From Phymorhynchus buccinoides (Eukaryota; Mollusca; Gastropoda; Neogastropoda; Raphitomidae): DNA of 64,000 bases. The first letter of the stretch is position 1, and each line of letters starts with the position of its first letter. The notes beneath the pieces were generated by a model. It was not told where the DNA came from. It saw only the letters and a program-made list of their open reading frames with translations, and made no database searches. Made by a program: the position numbers and the translations under genes. Where the stretch lies: the NCBI GenBank assembly GCA_017654935.2, contig CM065699.1:11197966-11261965 (forward strand), written 5' to 3'. Positions 35,555 to 45,056 of this stretch are shown piece by piece.

Positions 35555-35790
35555 GGATGATTTTAGTTAATATAACTATCTATTCTATCTATATACTTAC
35601 CGTTTCACTACGAATGAGTTATCTCTTCCAATTTGGAGCTAATGCCAATTACCAAAGACCAAAAAAGTCTTAGTCTTCACAAGACTAACTTACTTCCCTT
35701 GGTCTGGTTTAGCAATACCACTGAGCTGCTGTGGATCCCCTTCCTGACGTCACTTCCGGGGAGCCAACTTTGAATCATGATAAATTTTTT
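35555..35790. repeat. DIRS left outer end and inverted terminal repeat
   Basis: Outer extension 35555-35596 (gatgattttagttaatataa...) is followed by the terminal repeat, which matches the complement of 41810-42002 almost base for base, including 'ttaccgtttcactacgaatg' and 'cctgacgtcacttccgggga'. Confidence 0.9.
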
Positions 35791-35847
35791 GACTAATCGA
35801 CTCGCAACGATGTTTTCGTCGGAGGGAGGTGGGTGGGAACCTTTGAT

Positions 35848-35945
35848 CGTAGTGAAACGGTAAGTATATAGATAGAATAGATAGTTATATTAACTAAAAT
35901 CATCCAATCTATTCTATCATGTTACCGTTTCACTACGAATGAGTT
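35848..35945. repeat. DIRS internal complementary region
   Basis: 35848-35905 is the reverse complement of the left outer end (35555-35613). 35904-35945 is the reverse complement of the right outer end (41980-42021). Their head-to-head fusion is the template-like joint expected in a DIRS internal complementary region. Confidence 0.9.
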
Positions 35946-36163
35946 GTTTCCCAACGAGGAGGTGGGTAAGAAAAAACATTGTTGAATTTTTAACTTTCCA
36001 ACAAAGAGCAAACATTTCATACCCATTATATCCAAAAAGCGGGATTACCCAGGGTATCCCCGTGATAGCACCGGAAGCATCCGTATGAACATATAATTTC
36101 ATTCCCCCAACAGGCATATACATATATATGCATCCCAATAAACAATAACAACATAAATTACCG

Positions 36164-39100
36164 TTAGACCAAGGAGACAGGGGTCTGTGCCAGCACCAGC
36201 TTCCTGATGCCGTAGGTATCATTTTGTCTCCTGGCGGAGAAATGTCGTAGATAGAAGTTCAAGAACGTGGTCTCTGACTTCCAGTAGGCGGCCTCCAAGA
36301 CGCTGGATAAGGCCACACCCTTGATCATGGCCAAGGAGGAGCTGATAGCCCGAATTTCATGGGCTCTCAGGGGGTTTTGGGGCAAGGATTTGTCAGCGTT
36401 TGAGTATGCTAATTTTATAGCATCTATCAGCCACCTAGAAATGGTGGATTTCGAAATGTCTTTCATGTATTTGTCATTCAGTGAAACGAACAGGCGTCGT
36501 TTGTGCCCTCGGAACTGAGAAGTTCTCTTCAAGTATAACCGAAGGGCTCTAACTGGACATAGGAATCTGTCGGTGTCATCAGGAGCCAGAATGGTGCAAA
36601 GACTCTGAACTGTCACTGAAGGAGAGGACGCCTGAGCGGACTGGTTCTTAGCACGAAACTCCGGAAGAAAAGACAGTGTCATGGATTGATCCGAAGAATT
36701 GAACTCAATATCCGAACCTAGACCGCTAAGAGCATGGACGCCACTAACCCGCCTAGCCGTAGCTAAAGACAATAGAAAAACTGTCTTGTATGTCAACAAC
36801 TTGAAAGACAACGATGCTAAAGGTTCACATTGATCCCGAAGAAAGGACAGAACAACGAACAAATCCCACTGAGGAAGGCGAACGCCCGAGGACACAGACT
36901 TGTTGCGGACTGCATCAATCAGATGTGAAAGTTCAATAGCTAAGGAAAAAGAAGGATTTCTCTTGCCCGTAGCTACCGTTATAGTATGCACAACAGAAGC
37001 CTTGTATCCATTTAACGTCTGAGCGGATAAGCCGCGGTTCTGGTGGAGGTGAGCCAAAAACTGAGTAAACTCCGGACCGGAAGGATCTAACGGAGAAATG
37101 CCATGGGACAAACAGAAACCATACCATGAGGCCCACCGTATGTCATATAGTTTGTTAGTACTCTGTCGTCTCGCCTTGAGTACTAAGTCCACAGTTTGTT
37201 CTGAGAGTCCGCGTGCTCGCAGGCCTGACCGCATAGTAGCCATGCGGTCAGCTGAAACAGTTGGGGGTTGGCGTGGCCGACTCCCGTGCGTGGCTGAAGC
37301 AGAGTGTCTTTTGTGAGACGAAGAGGGACGCTTGGAACGTGTGAGAGGCTGGTGAGCTCCGGGAACCAAGGGCTGGTCTCCCAGAATGGGGCGATGATGA
37401 TCAGCCGGGGTAGATCGCGGCTGTATTTCTCGAGTACCTTGGGTAGGAGAGACGTTGGAGGGTATGCATACGCCGACATTCCTGTCCAGGGCATCGAGAA
37501 GGCGTTGCGCGCTAGTGCCTGAGGGTCCCTCATAGGTGATACGTAGACCGGCAGCCTGCAGTTGAACCTCGTGGCGAACAGGTCCACGTGCGGTTTCCCC
37601 CAGAGGGACCACAGTGGGAGGAGAGACTGATGTGCAATAGTCCATTCCGTGGGTAGGATCTGGCCCTTTCTGCTGAGCTGGTCCGCTAAAACGTTCAGTT
37701 TTCCCGGGACATACTCCACCGACAGGGAGATTTGTTTGGCTTGAGCCCACAGAAGGATCTCCTCCGCTTTTCTCGAGAGAGCAGGCGATCGTGTTCCACC
37801 TTGACGGCGCAGGTAAGACAGGGCTGTCGTATTGTCGCCGCAAACGGTGACCCACTTGCCGGTGAGACAAACTGCAAACGACTTGAGGGCCCTCGCCACC
37901 GCTTCCAATTCCAGCAGATTGATGTGAAAGAGTGTCTCTGCGAGAGTCCACTTGCCTGAAGCCTCCCTGTCGTCGAGGTGTGCACCCCAACCAGTTTTGG
38001 AAGCGTCCGTGTGAAGGAACAGTTGTTGCTGAAGAGGTCTGATAGGAACCGTTTGGTTGACCCAGGCACGGTCTGTCCACTGTTCGGTTGCCTCTAGAAA
38101 CCAGTCCCCTAGCATCACTTGGTGTTCCAGCTGAAGGCGAGAGATCTTTCTCTGAGCCAGCAAGCGTTGCAGTGGCCGTTTGTGGACCCGAGCCAGAGGA
38201 AGAAGGTCCGCTACTGATTCCATCAGTCCGAGTAGACGGAGTAACTGGCGGGCAGAAGCTGAGGTTTTCTGTCTGAGGGCAGTGACCGACTCCACGAGGG
38301 CTAGAATCCTGCTGTCTGACGGCCGAACGGTGAATTGGACGGTGTCGAAAGACATGCCCAGGTAGTTGAAAGAGGTTGATGGAGTCAGATCCGATTTGAT
38401 GTCGTGGATACGAAACCCCAGAGAAGCGGACAGTTGAACCAGGGTTTCCGTTTGACTCAAGCAGAGTGCGCGAGAGGACGCCAGTAGAAGCCAGTCGTCC
38501 AGGTAGACGCGAAGGCGGATGGATTGTGCCCTGGCAATCCGCACAAGTTCCTTGGTGACTCTCGTAAAAATCCAAGGGGCTGGCGACAGGCCGAAGGGCA
38601 GGGCCACAAACTGGAACGTCTGTTGCCTCCAGACAAAGCGAAGGAACTTCTGCCGCGACGGGTGAATGCCCACATGGAAATATGCGTCGCGCAGGTCGAT
38701 GGATGTAGCCCAATCGTTCTGAAGAATGGACAGACGGATGGAAGCGGCTGTCTCCATCTTGAACTTGTCCGTACGGATGTACTTGTTCAGAGGGGAAAGG
38801 TCCAAGACAGGGCGAAACTCTCCGTTCTTTTTGGGGACTACAAACAGGCGAGAGTAGAACCCCGAGTCCACCGGGGCCACTGGAATGATGGCTCCCTTCT
38901 GCTGTAGAGAGGCGACTTCTTTGTCGAGAGCTTCGAATTTTGCCCGGTCTTGGGGTGCTGGGAAGGAGATTGGGTGAGAGGACAGGGGAGGTTCCTGAGT
39001 AAACTGGAACCTGTAGCCTGCCCGCACGACCTGAAGGATCCAAGTATTTTCGACCAAACGTTCCCATGAAGGAAGGCATTCCCACAGAGAACCAACGCTT

Positions 39101-39319
39101 GTATCGGCCGAAAAACCTGGACCCTCCACAGATCGAGCGGGCTTTAATGAAAAGGCTGTTTCCGCCCCGAGAACGCGGTACGGCTGAATCGGGGCGGACC
39201 CGAAGCAGCCGATCCACGTCCTGAGAACGAGGAACCACGGGCTGAAGAGGGGGGAGTGGACTGGAAAGCGGGACGGTGGCGCTGACCTGAAGACTGGTTG
39301 TAGGGGAAGCGAGAAACAC
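36164..39319 (-). CDS. DIRS tyrosine recombinase ORF
   Basis: The 1051-codon frame ends in a phage-integrase-fold recombinase that inserts the circular DNA form into the genome. From about residue 690 there is a SAM-like core-binding part (GLSEQTVDLVLKARRQSTNKLY). Catalytic signatures follow: ARRVSGVHAL (first Arg), HEIRAISSSLA (HxxR) and FLNFYLRH (nucleophilic Tyr). The first two thirds overlap the RT/RNase H ORF in another frame and look like Ser/Pro/Arg-rich shadow translation; large RT-YR overlap is usual in DIRS. The true start is therefore uncertain and may be near residue 680. Stop at 36164-36166. Confidence 0.88.
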   Translation of the reverse strand: MFLASPTTSLQVSATVPLSSPLPPLQPVVPRSQDVDRLLRVRPDSAVPRSRGGNSLFIKARSICGGSRFFGRYKRWFSVGMPSFMGTFGRKYLDPSGRAGRLQVPVYSGTSPVLSPNLLPSTPRPGKIRSSRQRSRLSTAEGSHHSSGPGGLGVLLSPVCSPQKERRVSPCLGPFPSEQVHPYGQVQDGDSRFHPSVHSSERLGYIHRPARRIFPCGHSPVAAEVPSLCLEATDVPVCGPALRPVASPLDFYESHQGTCADCQGTIHPPSRLPGRLASTGVLSRTLLESNGNPGSTVRFSGVSYPRHQIGSDSINLFQLPGHVFRHRPIHRSAVRQQDSSPRGVGHCPQTENLSFCPPVTPSTRTDGISSGPSSSGSGPQTATATLAGSEKDLSPSAGTPSDARGLVSRGNRTVDRPCLGQPNGSYQTSSATTVPSHGRFQNWLGCTPRRQGGFRQVDSRRDTLSHQSAGIGSGGEGPQVVCSLSHRQVGHRLRRQYDSPVLPAPSRWNTIACSLEKSGGDPSVGSSQTNLPVGGVCPGKTERFSGPAQQKGPDPTHGMDYCTSVSPPTVVPLGETARGPVRHEVQLQAAGLRITYEGPSGTSAQRLLDALDRNVGVCIPSNVSPTQGTREIQPRSTPADHHRPILGDQPLVPGAHQPLTRSKRPSSSHKRHSASATHGSRPRQPPTVSADRMATMRSGLRARGLSEQTVDLVLKARRQSTNKLYDIRWASWYGFCLSHGISPLDPSGPEFTQFLAHLHQNRGLSAQTLNGYKASVVHTITVATGKRNPSFSLAIELSHLIDAVRNKSVSSGVRLPQWDLFVVLSFLRDQCEPLASLSFKLLTYKTVFLLSLATARRVSGVHALSGLGSDIEFNSSDQSMTLSFLPEFRAKNQSAQASSPSVTVQSLCTILAPDDTDRFLCPVRALRLYLKRTSQFRGHKRRLFVSLNDKYMKDISKSTISRWLIDAIKLAYSNADKSLPQNPLRAHEIRAISSSLAMIKGVALSSVLEAAYWKSETTFLNFYLRHFSARRQNDTYGIRKLVLAQTPVSLV
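37183..39129 (-). CDS. DIRS reverse transcriptase / RNase H (with methyltransferase-like tail)
   Basis: The 648-codon frame copies element RNA to DNA. RT motifs in order are FVVPKKNGEFRPVLDLSPLN, SIDLRDAYFHVGIHP (motif A Asp), ALPFGLSPAPWIF, VYLDDWLL (catalytic DD) and FNYLGMSF. RNase H follows: LFLHTDASKTGWGAHL, INLLELEAVARAL, VCGDNTTALSYL and NVLADQLSR supply the acidic residues. The C-terminal DLFATRFNCRLPVYVSPMRD...PFWETSPWFPEL segment is the DIRS region often described as methyltransferase-like. The annotated ATG is at 39129, just past the gag stop; translation may instead continue from gag by frameshift. No disabling mutation was seen. Confidence 0.93.
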   Translation of the reverse strand: MEGPGFSADTSVGSLWECLPSWERLVENTWILQVVRAGYRFQFTQEPPLSSHPISFPAPQDRAKFEALDKEVASLQQKGAIIPVAPVDSGFYSRLFVVPKKNGEFRPVLDLSPLNKYIRTDKFKMETAASIRLSILQNDWATSIDLRDAYFHVGIHPSRQKFLRFVWRQQTFQFVALPFGLSPAPWIFTRVTKELVRIARAQSIRLRVYLDDWLLLASSRALCLSQTETLVQLSASLGFRIHDIKSDLTPSTSFNYLGMSFDTVQFTVRPSDSRILALVESVTALRQKTSASARQLLRLLGLMESVADLLPLARVHKRPLQRLLAQRKISRLQLEHQVMLGDWFLEATEQWTDRAWVNQTVPIRPLQQQLFLHTDASKTGWGAHLDDREASGKWTLAETLFHINLLELEAVARALKSFAVCLTGKWVTVCGDNTTALSYLRRQGGTRSPALSRKAEEILLWAQAKQISLSVEYVPGKLNVLADQLSRKGQILPTEWTIAHQSLLPLWSLWGKPHVDLFATRFNCRLPVYVSPMRDPQALARNAFSMPWTGMSAYAYPPTSLLPKVLEKYSRDLPRLIIIAPFWETSPWFPELTSLSHVPSVPLRLTKDTLLQPRTGVGHANPQLFQLTAWLLCGQACEHADSQNKLWT

Positions 39320-41594
39320 GACCCCTAGAAGACATCATCCTGGAGGGAGTGTGACTGGCTGGCTTGAACTCTGTGCGTGCGCGCTTAGGTTGAGGAGCGG
39401 CAAAACTCTGACTCGCAGCCTTACGAGCCCACATCATGAGCTGTTCCTGAGAGAGATCGTTCCTCCGTTTCTTGGAGCCTTCCAGAACGTCCTTGACCGT
39501 GTTCGGGTGGAAGGTGGCGGAAGGATGGGACGGGCAGGAACGTAGCGTGGAGCGTTCTTCGAGGTCCAGTCGGAGTTTACAAGCCCGGACCACAGAGTCT
39601 CTGTAAGTAGCAGCCAGTTGAACCCTGGTGCTAGAAGCCACTGACGAAATCGAGTTCACTGCTTTGTTGAGCGAAGCCAAACAAACACCCAATGCCCGTT
39701 CATCTATGGACTCAAGCAGGCTGAAATCTTCTGGTTTAGCCGTTGTGGTGGAGCCCACTATCTGGGACAGAGTCTGCAGCATGGAGGTAGCGAGAGAAGC
39801 GGCTCGGAGAACAGCGTAAGACGACCTTTCCAAGTTGTTAAACGAGGACTGTGAGAAAGAGACCGTCGTCGATTGTCCTCTCTGTGGCCTAAAATCCAGA
39901 GATTGTTTCTCTTGAGGAGACACACTCGAGTGCGAAGGCACAGGCACAAAGGTACTGGATAGCTGAAACGGGGGGAAGAAGTCTTTCTTCAGGAATGTCC
40001 CCGCACGAGAAGGAATTGGGTCCGGTTGACGTGGAGGGGGACCGTCGTCCTCCTCGGTCAGAATCTGAGGCTGAGTCCAGAGAATAGAGTCGGCACGTCG
40101 AAGCTCTTGGCGAATAAACGGCGAAGTGTGAAGAGCAAGTCTTGCTTCTTTCGGAGCCTGTAATTCTCCGAAAAACTGTGGCTGTTCCTTGCTGGAATTC
40201 GACTCAGAAAGAGGCATCGGTTTGATGTCCTGACAGTATGGACGGAGAATATCCAAGTATCCTTGGTAGTTCCCGGTAGAAGGAACTGGTTCCACTTGTA
40301 CAGGGGGCTCAGAACAGAAGCTGCCCTGCTCCACCCGTGAGAAACGATCAACGTCCTGATCTGTTTCGTCACCAGGGTGTTGATGATCGGAAAATCTCTC
40401 GCGCATGACCCGACGAACTTCGTCTCTCACTGCTGAGTCAAATTCGCTGTCATCCTCGGAGTAAGGCGGAAGAAAATCATCTTCGACAGGAGAAACATGT
40501 AGACCCAGGCCAGAGTTCCTAGAGGGAAGCCCATGCGGAGTTTCATCCGTTGAAAATCTCTCCGTAGCAGAGACTGTTCTGCGCCGTGACAGCATAGTTC
40601 GTTCTGACGGGTCAACGGACGTTGTCCGTATGCGGTCCGTGCCGACAGTGCCCACGGGCACGGTGCTACCGGTACGGGTAGCAGTTTCTAGTGTCACGTG
40701 ACCGTGTTTCATTGGTTCACGGATGACGGAGCCGTTATCTGCCTCGCCCCACGGGCGGCCGGAGTCCCCATGACGGGTACCGGTTTGGGACCGCACATGA
40801 CCGGACTTCTTCCAGCCCCGCGCCATGCTGCCGCTCCCGGACAAACCGGGCGGACTTACAGGTCTAGAGTTACGAATTTGCCAGTTTCTGGGAGAATCCA
40901 TCCGTGGAATCACACACTCACGTGAACGGGAGTCGTAGACCGGTACCGTGTCCGTCCGTGTCCGTTCCCGACGGTCAGAGAAGTGTCCGTCGAGATTTTC
41001 ATCCATTGGGAAGATCGGTATGCCGGTCTTCCTCTCCAAACTGGCCAGTTGGTCCGTCGAGTAAGAGGTTGAAACAGCCGTTTCAAATCCGTCGAAACTT
41101 CGAGAATGGTAAGGCACTCTGTCTCTGAGGTTCTCATCCGCCAAACTTGGCGGTTCATCCAATGGTACTGAGTCACAGTCAAGTTTTGTACTTGTCCTAG
41201 TCGTGGTGGGCCTCATTGAACCACCTGACATCGAAACCAAAGAAGAGGACGGGACCAAAACTAAACCCTTGTTCTGTAATTCTGCCAGCATATCGGAGAC
41301 TAAAGTAGAGGAATCTACTAAAGAAATGACATGTTCCGTCTGCTCCACAGACGGCTCCGACACAGCAGAAGTACTAGAAGAAGAATGAGTGGGAAGGAGG
41401 GGGGGAGGGGGGGGCACTTTCTTCTTCGAAGACGAAGAAGAAGAAGACGACCTAGACTTAGAACTAGACTCTTTCTTCGAACTAGAACTAGAACTAGGGG
41501 TAGGGGTAGAAAGGAACTTCCCTTTCTCATCCCTAGACTGCTTAGACGACGAAGTAGAAGCAGAAGGCACAGAAGTGACACCGATGTCCGACAT
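39144..41594 (-). CDS. DIRS gag-like ORF1
   Basis: 816 codons. The N-terminus is Ser-rich (SSSSSKKESSSKSRSSSSS). A long acidic/Arg-rich middle follows, then a conserved-looking helical segment from about residue 600 (RSSYAVLRAASLATSMLQTL, LGVCLASLNKAVNSIS) and a basic Ser/Arg/Gly C-terminus (GRGSAASGPPRFSRTAFSGR). No CCHC zinc knuckle is visible. Its position upstream of RT and its composition match the putative nucleocapsid ORF of DIRS elements; function is inferred from position. An ATG at 41594 lies about 215 bases inside the right terminal repeat. Confidence 0.85.
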   Translation of the reverse strand: MSDIGVTSVPSASTSSSKQSRDEKGKFLSTPTPSSSSSSKKESSSKSRSSSSSSSSKKKVPPPPPLLPTHSSSSTSAVSEPSVEQTEHVISLVDSSTLVSDMLAELQNKGLVLVPSSSLVSMSGGSMRPTTTRTSTKLDCDSVPLDEPPSLADENLRDRVPYHSRSFDGFETAVSTSYSTDQLASLERKTGIPIFPMDENLDGHFSDRRERTRTDTVPVYDSRSRECVIPRMDSPRNWQIRNSRPVSPPGLSGSGSMARGWKKSGHVRSQTGTRHGDSGRPWGEADNGSVIREPMKHGHVTLETATRTGSTVPVGTVGTDRIRTTSVDPSERTMLSRRRTVSATERFSTDETPHGLPSRNSGLGLHVSPVEDDFLPPYSEDDSEFDSAVRDEVRRVMRERFSDHQHPGDETDQDVDRFSRVEQGSFCSEPPVQVEPVPSTGNYQGYLDILRPYCQDIKPMPLSESNSSKEQPQFFGELQAPKEARLALHTSPFIRQELRRADSILWTQPQILTEEDDGPPPRQPDPIPSRAGTFLKKDFFPPFQLSSTFVPVPSHSSVSPQEKQSLDFRPQRGQSTTVSFSQSSFNNLERSSYAVLRAASLATSMLQTLSQIVGSTTTAKPEDFSLLESIDERALGVCLASLNKAVNSISSVASSTRVQLAATYRDSVVRACKLRLDLEERSTLRSCPSHPSATFHPNTVKDVLEGSKKRRNDLSQEQLMMWARKAASQSFAAPQPKRARTEFKPASHTPSRMMSSRGRVSRFPYNQSSGQRHRPAFQSTPPSSARGSSFSGRGSAASGPPRFSRTAFSGRKQPFH

Positions 41595-41809
41595 GTTAAC
41601 AACGAGGGCACAAAACCGGTGTCAAACAACAATCAAATAATTTTCCTTTAACCAAAATTCGATCCCAAAAATCAAATTAAAATTATACACTGACAATACC
41701 TGTTACCCAAGGGGCAAAAGGGAACACAAAGAAGGTAGAATGGCAAGGAAAATAGCTTGAAAATGAATTAAATTTGCAGAGCAAAAAAGAACATGGCAGC
41801 TCCAATTGG

Positions 41810-42021
41810 AAAAAATTTATTATGATTCAAAGTTGGCTCCCCGGAAGTGACGTCAGGAAGGGGATCCACAGCAGCTCAGTGGTATTGCTAAACCAGACCA
41901 AGGGAAGTAAGTTAGTCTTGTGAAGACTAAGACTTTTTTGGTCTTTGGTAATTGGCATTAGCTCCAAATTGGAAGAGATAACTCATTCGTAGTGAAACGG
42001 TAACATGATAGAATAGATTGG
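41810..42021. repeat. DIRS right inverted terminal repeat and outer end
   Basis: It is the complement of 35597-35790 followed by a different outer extension (aacatgatagaatagattgg, 42002-42021). The last 42 bases are complemented at 35904-35945. It lies upstream of gag and so is the likely promoter end. Confidence 0.9.
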
Positions 42022-42530
42022 TGTTAAAAGAATGTTGTTACCCAGTACTTAACTCTTCTAGCACTATGGGTGAGTGTATTCGCCCACTACACTCCCCATC
42101 TACACTCCCAGCACAGAATGGTGGTTAAAAGAATGGGGTATGGGTGAAGGTTACCGTCCTTAACTCTTCTAGCACCAGGGGTGAGTGTATTCGCCCAGTA
42201 CATCACTCTACACTCCCATCGCACAGAATGGTGGTTAAAAGAATGGGGTATGGGTGAAGGTTAACCGTCCTTAACTCTTCTAGCACCAGGGGTGAGTGTA
42301 TTCGCCCAGTACATCACTCTACACTCCCATCGCACAGAATGGTGGCTAAAAGAATGGGGTGTGGGTGAAGGTAACCGTCCTTAACTCTTCTAGCACCAGG
42401 GGTGAATGTATTCGCCCAGTACATCACTCTACACTCCCACACTCCCATCTTTTCTTCTCACTGCCCAGTACATCACTCTACACTCCCATCGCACAGAATG
42501 CCTAAATAATGTGGGGGTAACCATCTTTAA
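42022..42530 (+). repeat. 110-bp tandem array, right part
   Basis: It continues the array of 34940-35554 with units near 42112, 42221 and 42331, then decays. The join on both sides of DIRS shows the transposon inserted into a pre-existing array. Confidence 0.9.
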
Positions 42531-43139
42531 GGTACGTGAATGTATTGTCCACTCTACACTTCGCACAGTTTTTAAAAGAACTGGTCTCCTTAACTCTCGC
42601 TGCAGGGGTACAGCCAGTACATCACTCTACACATTCCTGATTTCGGAGGAGCTCCAACTGGTCTCCCCGCTGCGTACAGCCAAAACATTCCGATTTCGGA
42701 GGAGCTCAAAGAAGATTTGGAAGATTTTTTTTTTTAAAGGCAGGAGAATGAGCCAATAAGTCAGAAATATAGGTGATAATAGAAAGCAAAGGGAAAAGGC
42801 AGTCAAATAGAATGGCAGATTAGAGGAAGTTTCAAGCACAGAACTTCCAGAAGGTGGGGGAACTATTTTTTACGAGACTCCCTAGTATTCCCACGGGGAG
42901 CACACTCCCATCAAATGCAAAGACATTCACTGCCAAGTACCCTGCCATGTGTTTGTCTATTTTTTTTAGAGCTTATGTCAGTGATTTTTCTATTAACTCT
43001 TCTAGCACCATGGGCAAATGCATTCGCCCAGTACATCACACTTCACTCCCACCAAATGTAAAGACATTCACTGCCAAGTACCCTGCCATGTGTTTGTCTA
43101 TTTTCAGAGCTTATGTTAGTGATTGTTTCCGTTAAAGCA
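42531..43139. repeat. Unamplified middle of the array-forming element, with an insert
   Basis: About 42640-42900 is a copy of the element also at 7437-7925 (inverse) and 44100-44400. Positions 42900-43139 match 6945-7050 of the TTAA MITE (cactcccatcaaatgcaaag, ctgccatgtgtttgtctatt) and contain a partial repeat of it. Confidence 0.7.
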
Positions 43140-43930
43140 ACACATGCACACTCAAAACGTCAAAAAATACTTGGCGCTAGAAGACTTAAAGCAATGCATG
43201 TGCACTCGAAATAAAATAGTTACCCCCCTCTTGTCGGTTGAGATGCAACGGACAACCAAGAACGTCAAAAATACTTGGCGCTAGAAGACTTAAAGCAATG
43301 CATGTGCACTCGAAAAAAAAAGTTACTTCCCTCTTGTCGGTTGAGATGCAACGGACAGCCAAGATCGTCAATGCAACGGACAGCCAAGATACATGGCGCT
43401 AGAAGACTTAAAGCAATGCATGTGCACTCGAAAAAAAAAGTTACTTCCCTCTTGTCGGTTGAGATGCAACGGACAGCCAAGATCGTCAATAGATACATGG
43501 CGCTAGAAGACTTAAAGCAATGCATGTGCACTCGAAAAAAAAAGTTACTTCCCTCTTGTCGGTTGAGATGCAACGGACAGCCAAGATCGTCAATAGATAC
43601 ATGGCGCTAGAAGACTTAAAGCAATGCATGTGCACTCGAAATAAAAAGTTACTCCCCTCTTGTCGGTTGAGATGCAACGGACAGCCAAGATCGTCAATAG
43701 ATACATGGCGCTAGAAGACTTAAAGCAATGCATGTGCACTCGAAATAAAAAGTTACTTCCCTCTTGTCGGTTGAGATGCAACGGACAGCCAAGATCGTCA
43801 ATAGATACATGGCGCTAGAAGACTTAAAGCAATGCATGTGCACTCGAAATAAAAAGTTACTTCCCTCTTGTCGGTTGAGATGCAACGGACAGCCAAGATC
43901 GTCAATAGATACATGGCGCTAGAAGAGCTA
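43140..43930 (+). repeat. 104-bp tandem array, about 7 copies
   Basis: The units hold 'ttaaagcaatgcatgtgcac', 'cttgtcggttgagatgcaac' and 'ggacagccaagatcgtcaat', then 'catggcgctagaagac'. The unit is the right end of the same TTAA MITE whose left end makes the 110-bp array. The last copy ends ggcgctagaagagctaaa. The antiparallel ORFs across it are artefacts of a stop-poor unit. Confidence 0.9.
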
Positions 43931-44059
43931 AAATCGCATTCTTTGGTACTTCCGCAGGCCCACCCACATTCTAAGAATACCATTGCAAATCTGTACACTT
44001 TCTGTCTTCCCCTCATCCACATGTCTCACCCCCATTAATTCCTTCTCCTATTATGCCCC

Positions 44060-44400
44060 AATAATGTACCCTTCTTCTGCGTTCCCAGGCCAAAAGGCCA
44101 TAATGGGTAAAGTACGTATGTGTTCGGTTTTCAGTTTTCACTGGTCTCCCCGCTGCGTACAGCCGACACATTCTGGATTTCGGAGGAGCTCAAATGAGAA
44201 AAATTATTTGGAAGAATTATTTTTGGGGAAAAAGGCAGGAGAATGGGCCAATAGGTCAGAAAGATAGTAGATGACAGTAAGCAAAGGAAAAAGGCAGAGT
44301 CAAAGAGAGTGGCAGATTAGAGGAAGTTACAAGCACAGAACTTCCAGAAGGTGGGGGAACTATGTTATGAAAGACCCCCCCGGTATCCCCACGGGGAATA
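44060..44400 (+). repeat. Dispersed element copy
   Basis: It shares 'cactggtctccccgctgcgt', 'gatagtagatgacagtaagc' and 'cttccagaaggtggggg' with 42640-42900, 3800-3990, 4810-4990 and (inverse) 7437-7925. No termini were established. Confidence 0.65.
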
Positions 44401-44628
44401 TGTACCCTATAAACCATAAATTTAAAAACATTCAAAAAATGTTCACATGGTTTCTTCTTTACCAGATTTAAAGATTCTAAAGACGAGTTCCTGAGAAAAA
44501 AAACCCAGCTTCCAAAACAATAACAAAAATCCAAAATGACATGAGTTTCTTTAACATGAAGCACACAGTCTGACTATATTTTCCACAAGTGCCTTATGGC
44601 TCTTCAATAAGAGCCATATTTTTACTAG

Positions 44629-44721
44629 TACAGTGGAACCTCCCTTACAAAACCAGAGAAGTAGGTCTTATATGGGAGGGAGTCTTATAATGGGAGGTCT
44701 TCTAAGGGAGGTTCCACTGTA
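44629..44721. mobile_element. TACAGTGGAACCTCCC MITE, short copy
   Basis: It begins TACAGTGGAACCTCCCTTA and ends in the complement AAGGGAGGTTCCACTGTA, with TA at both boundaries. The interior is 'gaagtaggtcttatatggga'. Longer copies lie at 50484-50690 and 51199-51377. Confidence 0.85.
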
Positions 44722-44810
44722 GTAGTACTTTTAACCCAACAACCAGCATTTCCTGATCTCTTTCATAAAATTGAAAACACTTTAAAAAATGTATCCATCA
44801 ATGTACATGA

Positions 44811-45056
44811 TTGACCTTTTCACTGCCAATGTCGCATTTTTGCACCACAATGGTTTAACACCCATGTCACTAAAAGGCATCAAATCAGGGCCTGTTATCC
44901 AAAGACCCTATTTTCTTAATTTTGGGAGGTAAGGATAGGCCTAATGTTATATATGTCATAGAGGAATTCGTAATATTGCAGATATTATATTTTCTCTACC
45001 CAGTTAAGCTTAATGGTATTTTTTGGCTGAAAAATGGCTGGCGGCGAAAGGGTTAA
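44811..45056. mobile_element. TTAA MITE, CCCTTTCACCGCC family, copy 3
   Basis: The left end is slightly degraded (ttgaccttttcactgcc); the right end is ggcggcgaaagggttaa. The interior is collinear with copies 1 and 2. Confidence 0.85.

Larger units (their letters stand above)
35555..42021 (-). mobile_element. Complete DIRS-type tyrosine-recombinase retrotransposon
   Basis: The order on the minus strand is gag-like ORF, reverse transcriptase/RNase H ORF, and an overlapping tyrosine recombinase ORF, each without internal stops. Inverted terminal repeats of about 194 bases (35597-35790 and 41810-42002) carry unequal outer extensions. A 98-base internal complementary region (35848-35945) joins the complements of both outer ends, the arrangement DIRS-1 elements use to form circular intermediates. 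There is no evident target duplication, as expected for recombinase-mediated insertion. It lies within a tandem array. All parts appear intact, so recent activity is likely. Confidence 0.92.

Noticed and set aside
36164..39319. First 680 residues of the recombinase ORF as a separate functional domain
   Set aside because: They overlap RT/RNase H in another frame and have shadow-like Ser/Arg/Pro composition; only the C-terminal recombinase is supported.
43186..44022. Repeated minus-strand ORFs (MHLNRQEGSNF units)
   Set aside because: Shadows of the 104-bp array; 104 is not a multiple of three, so the frame rotates between units.
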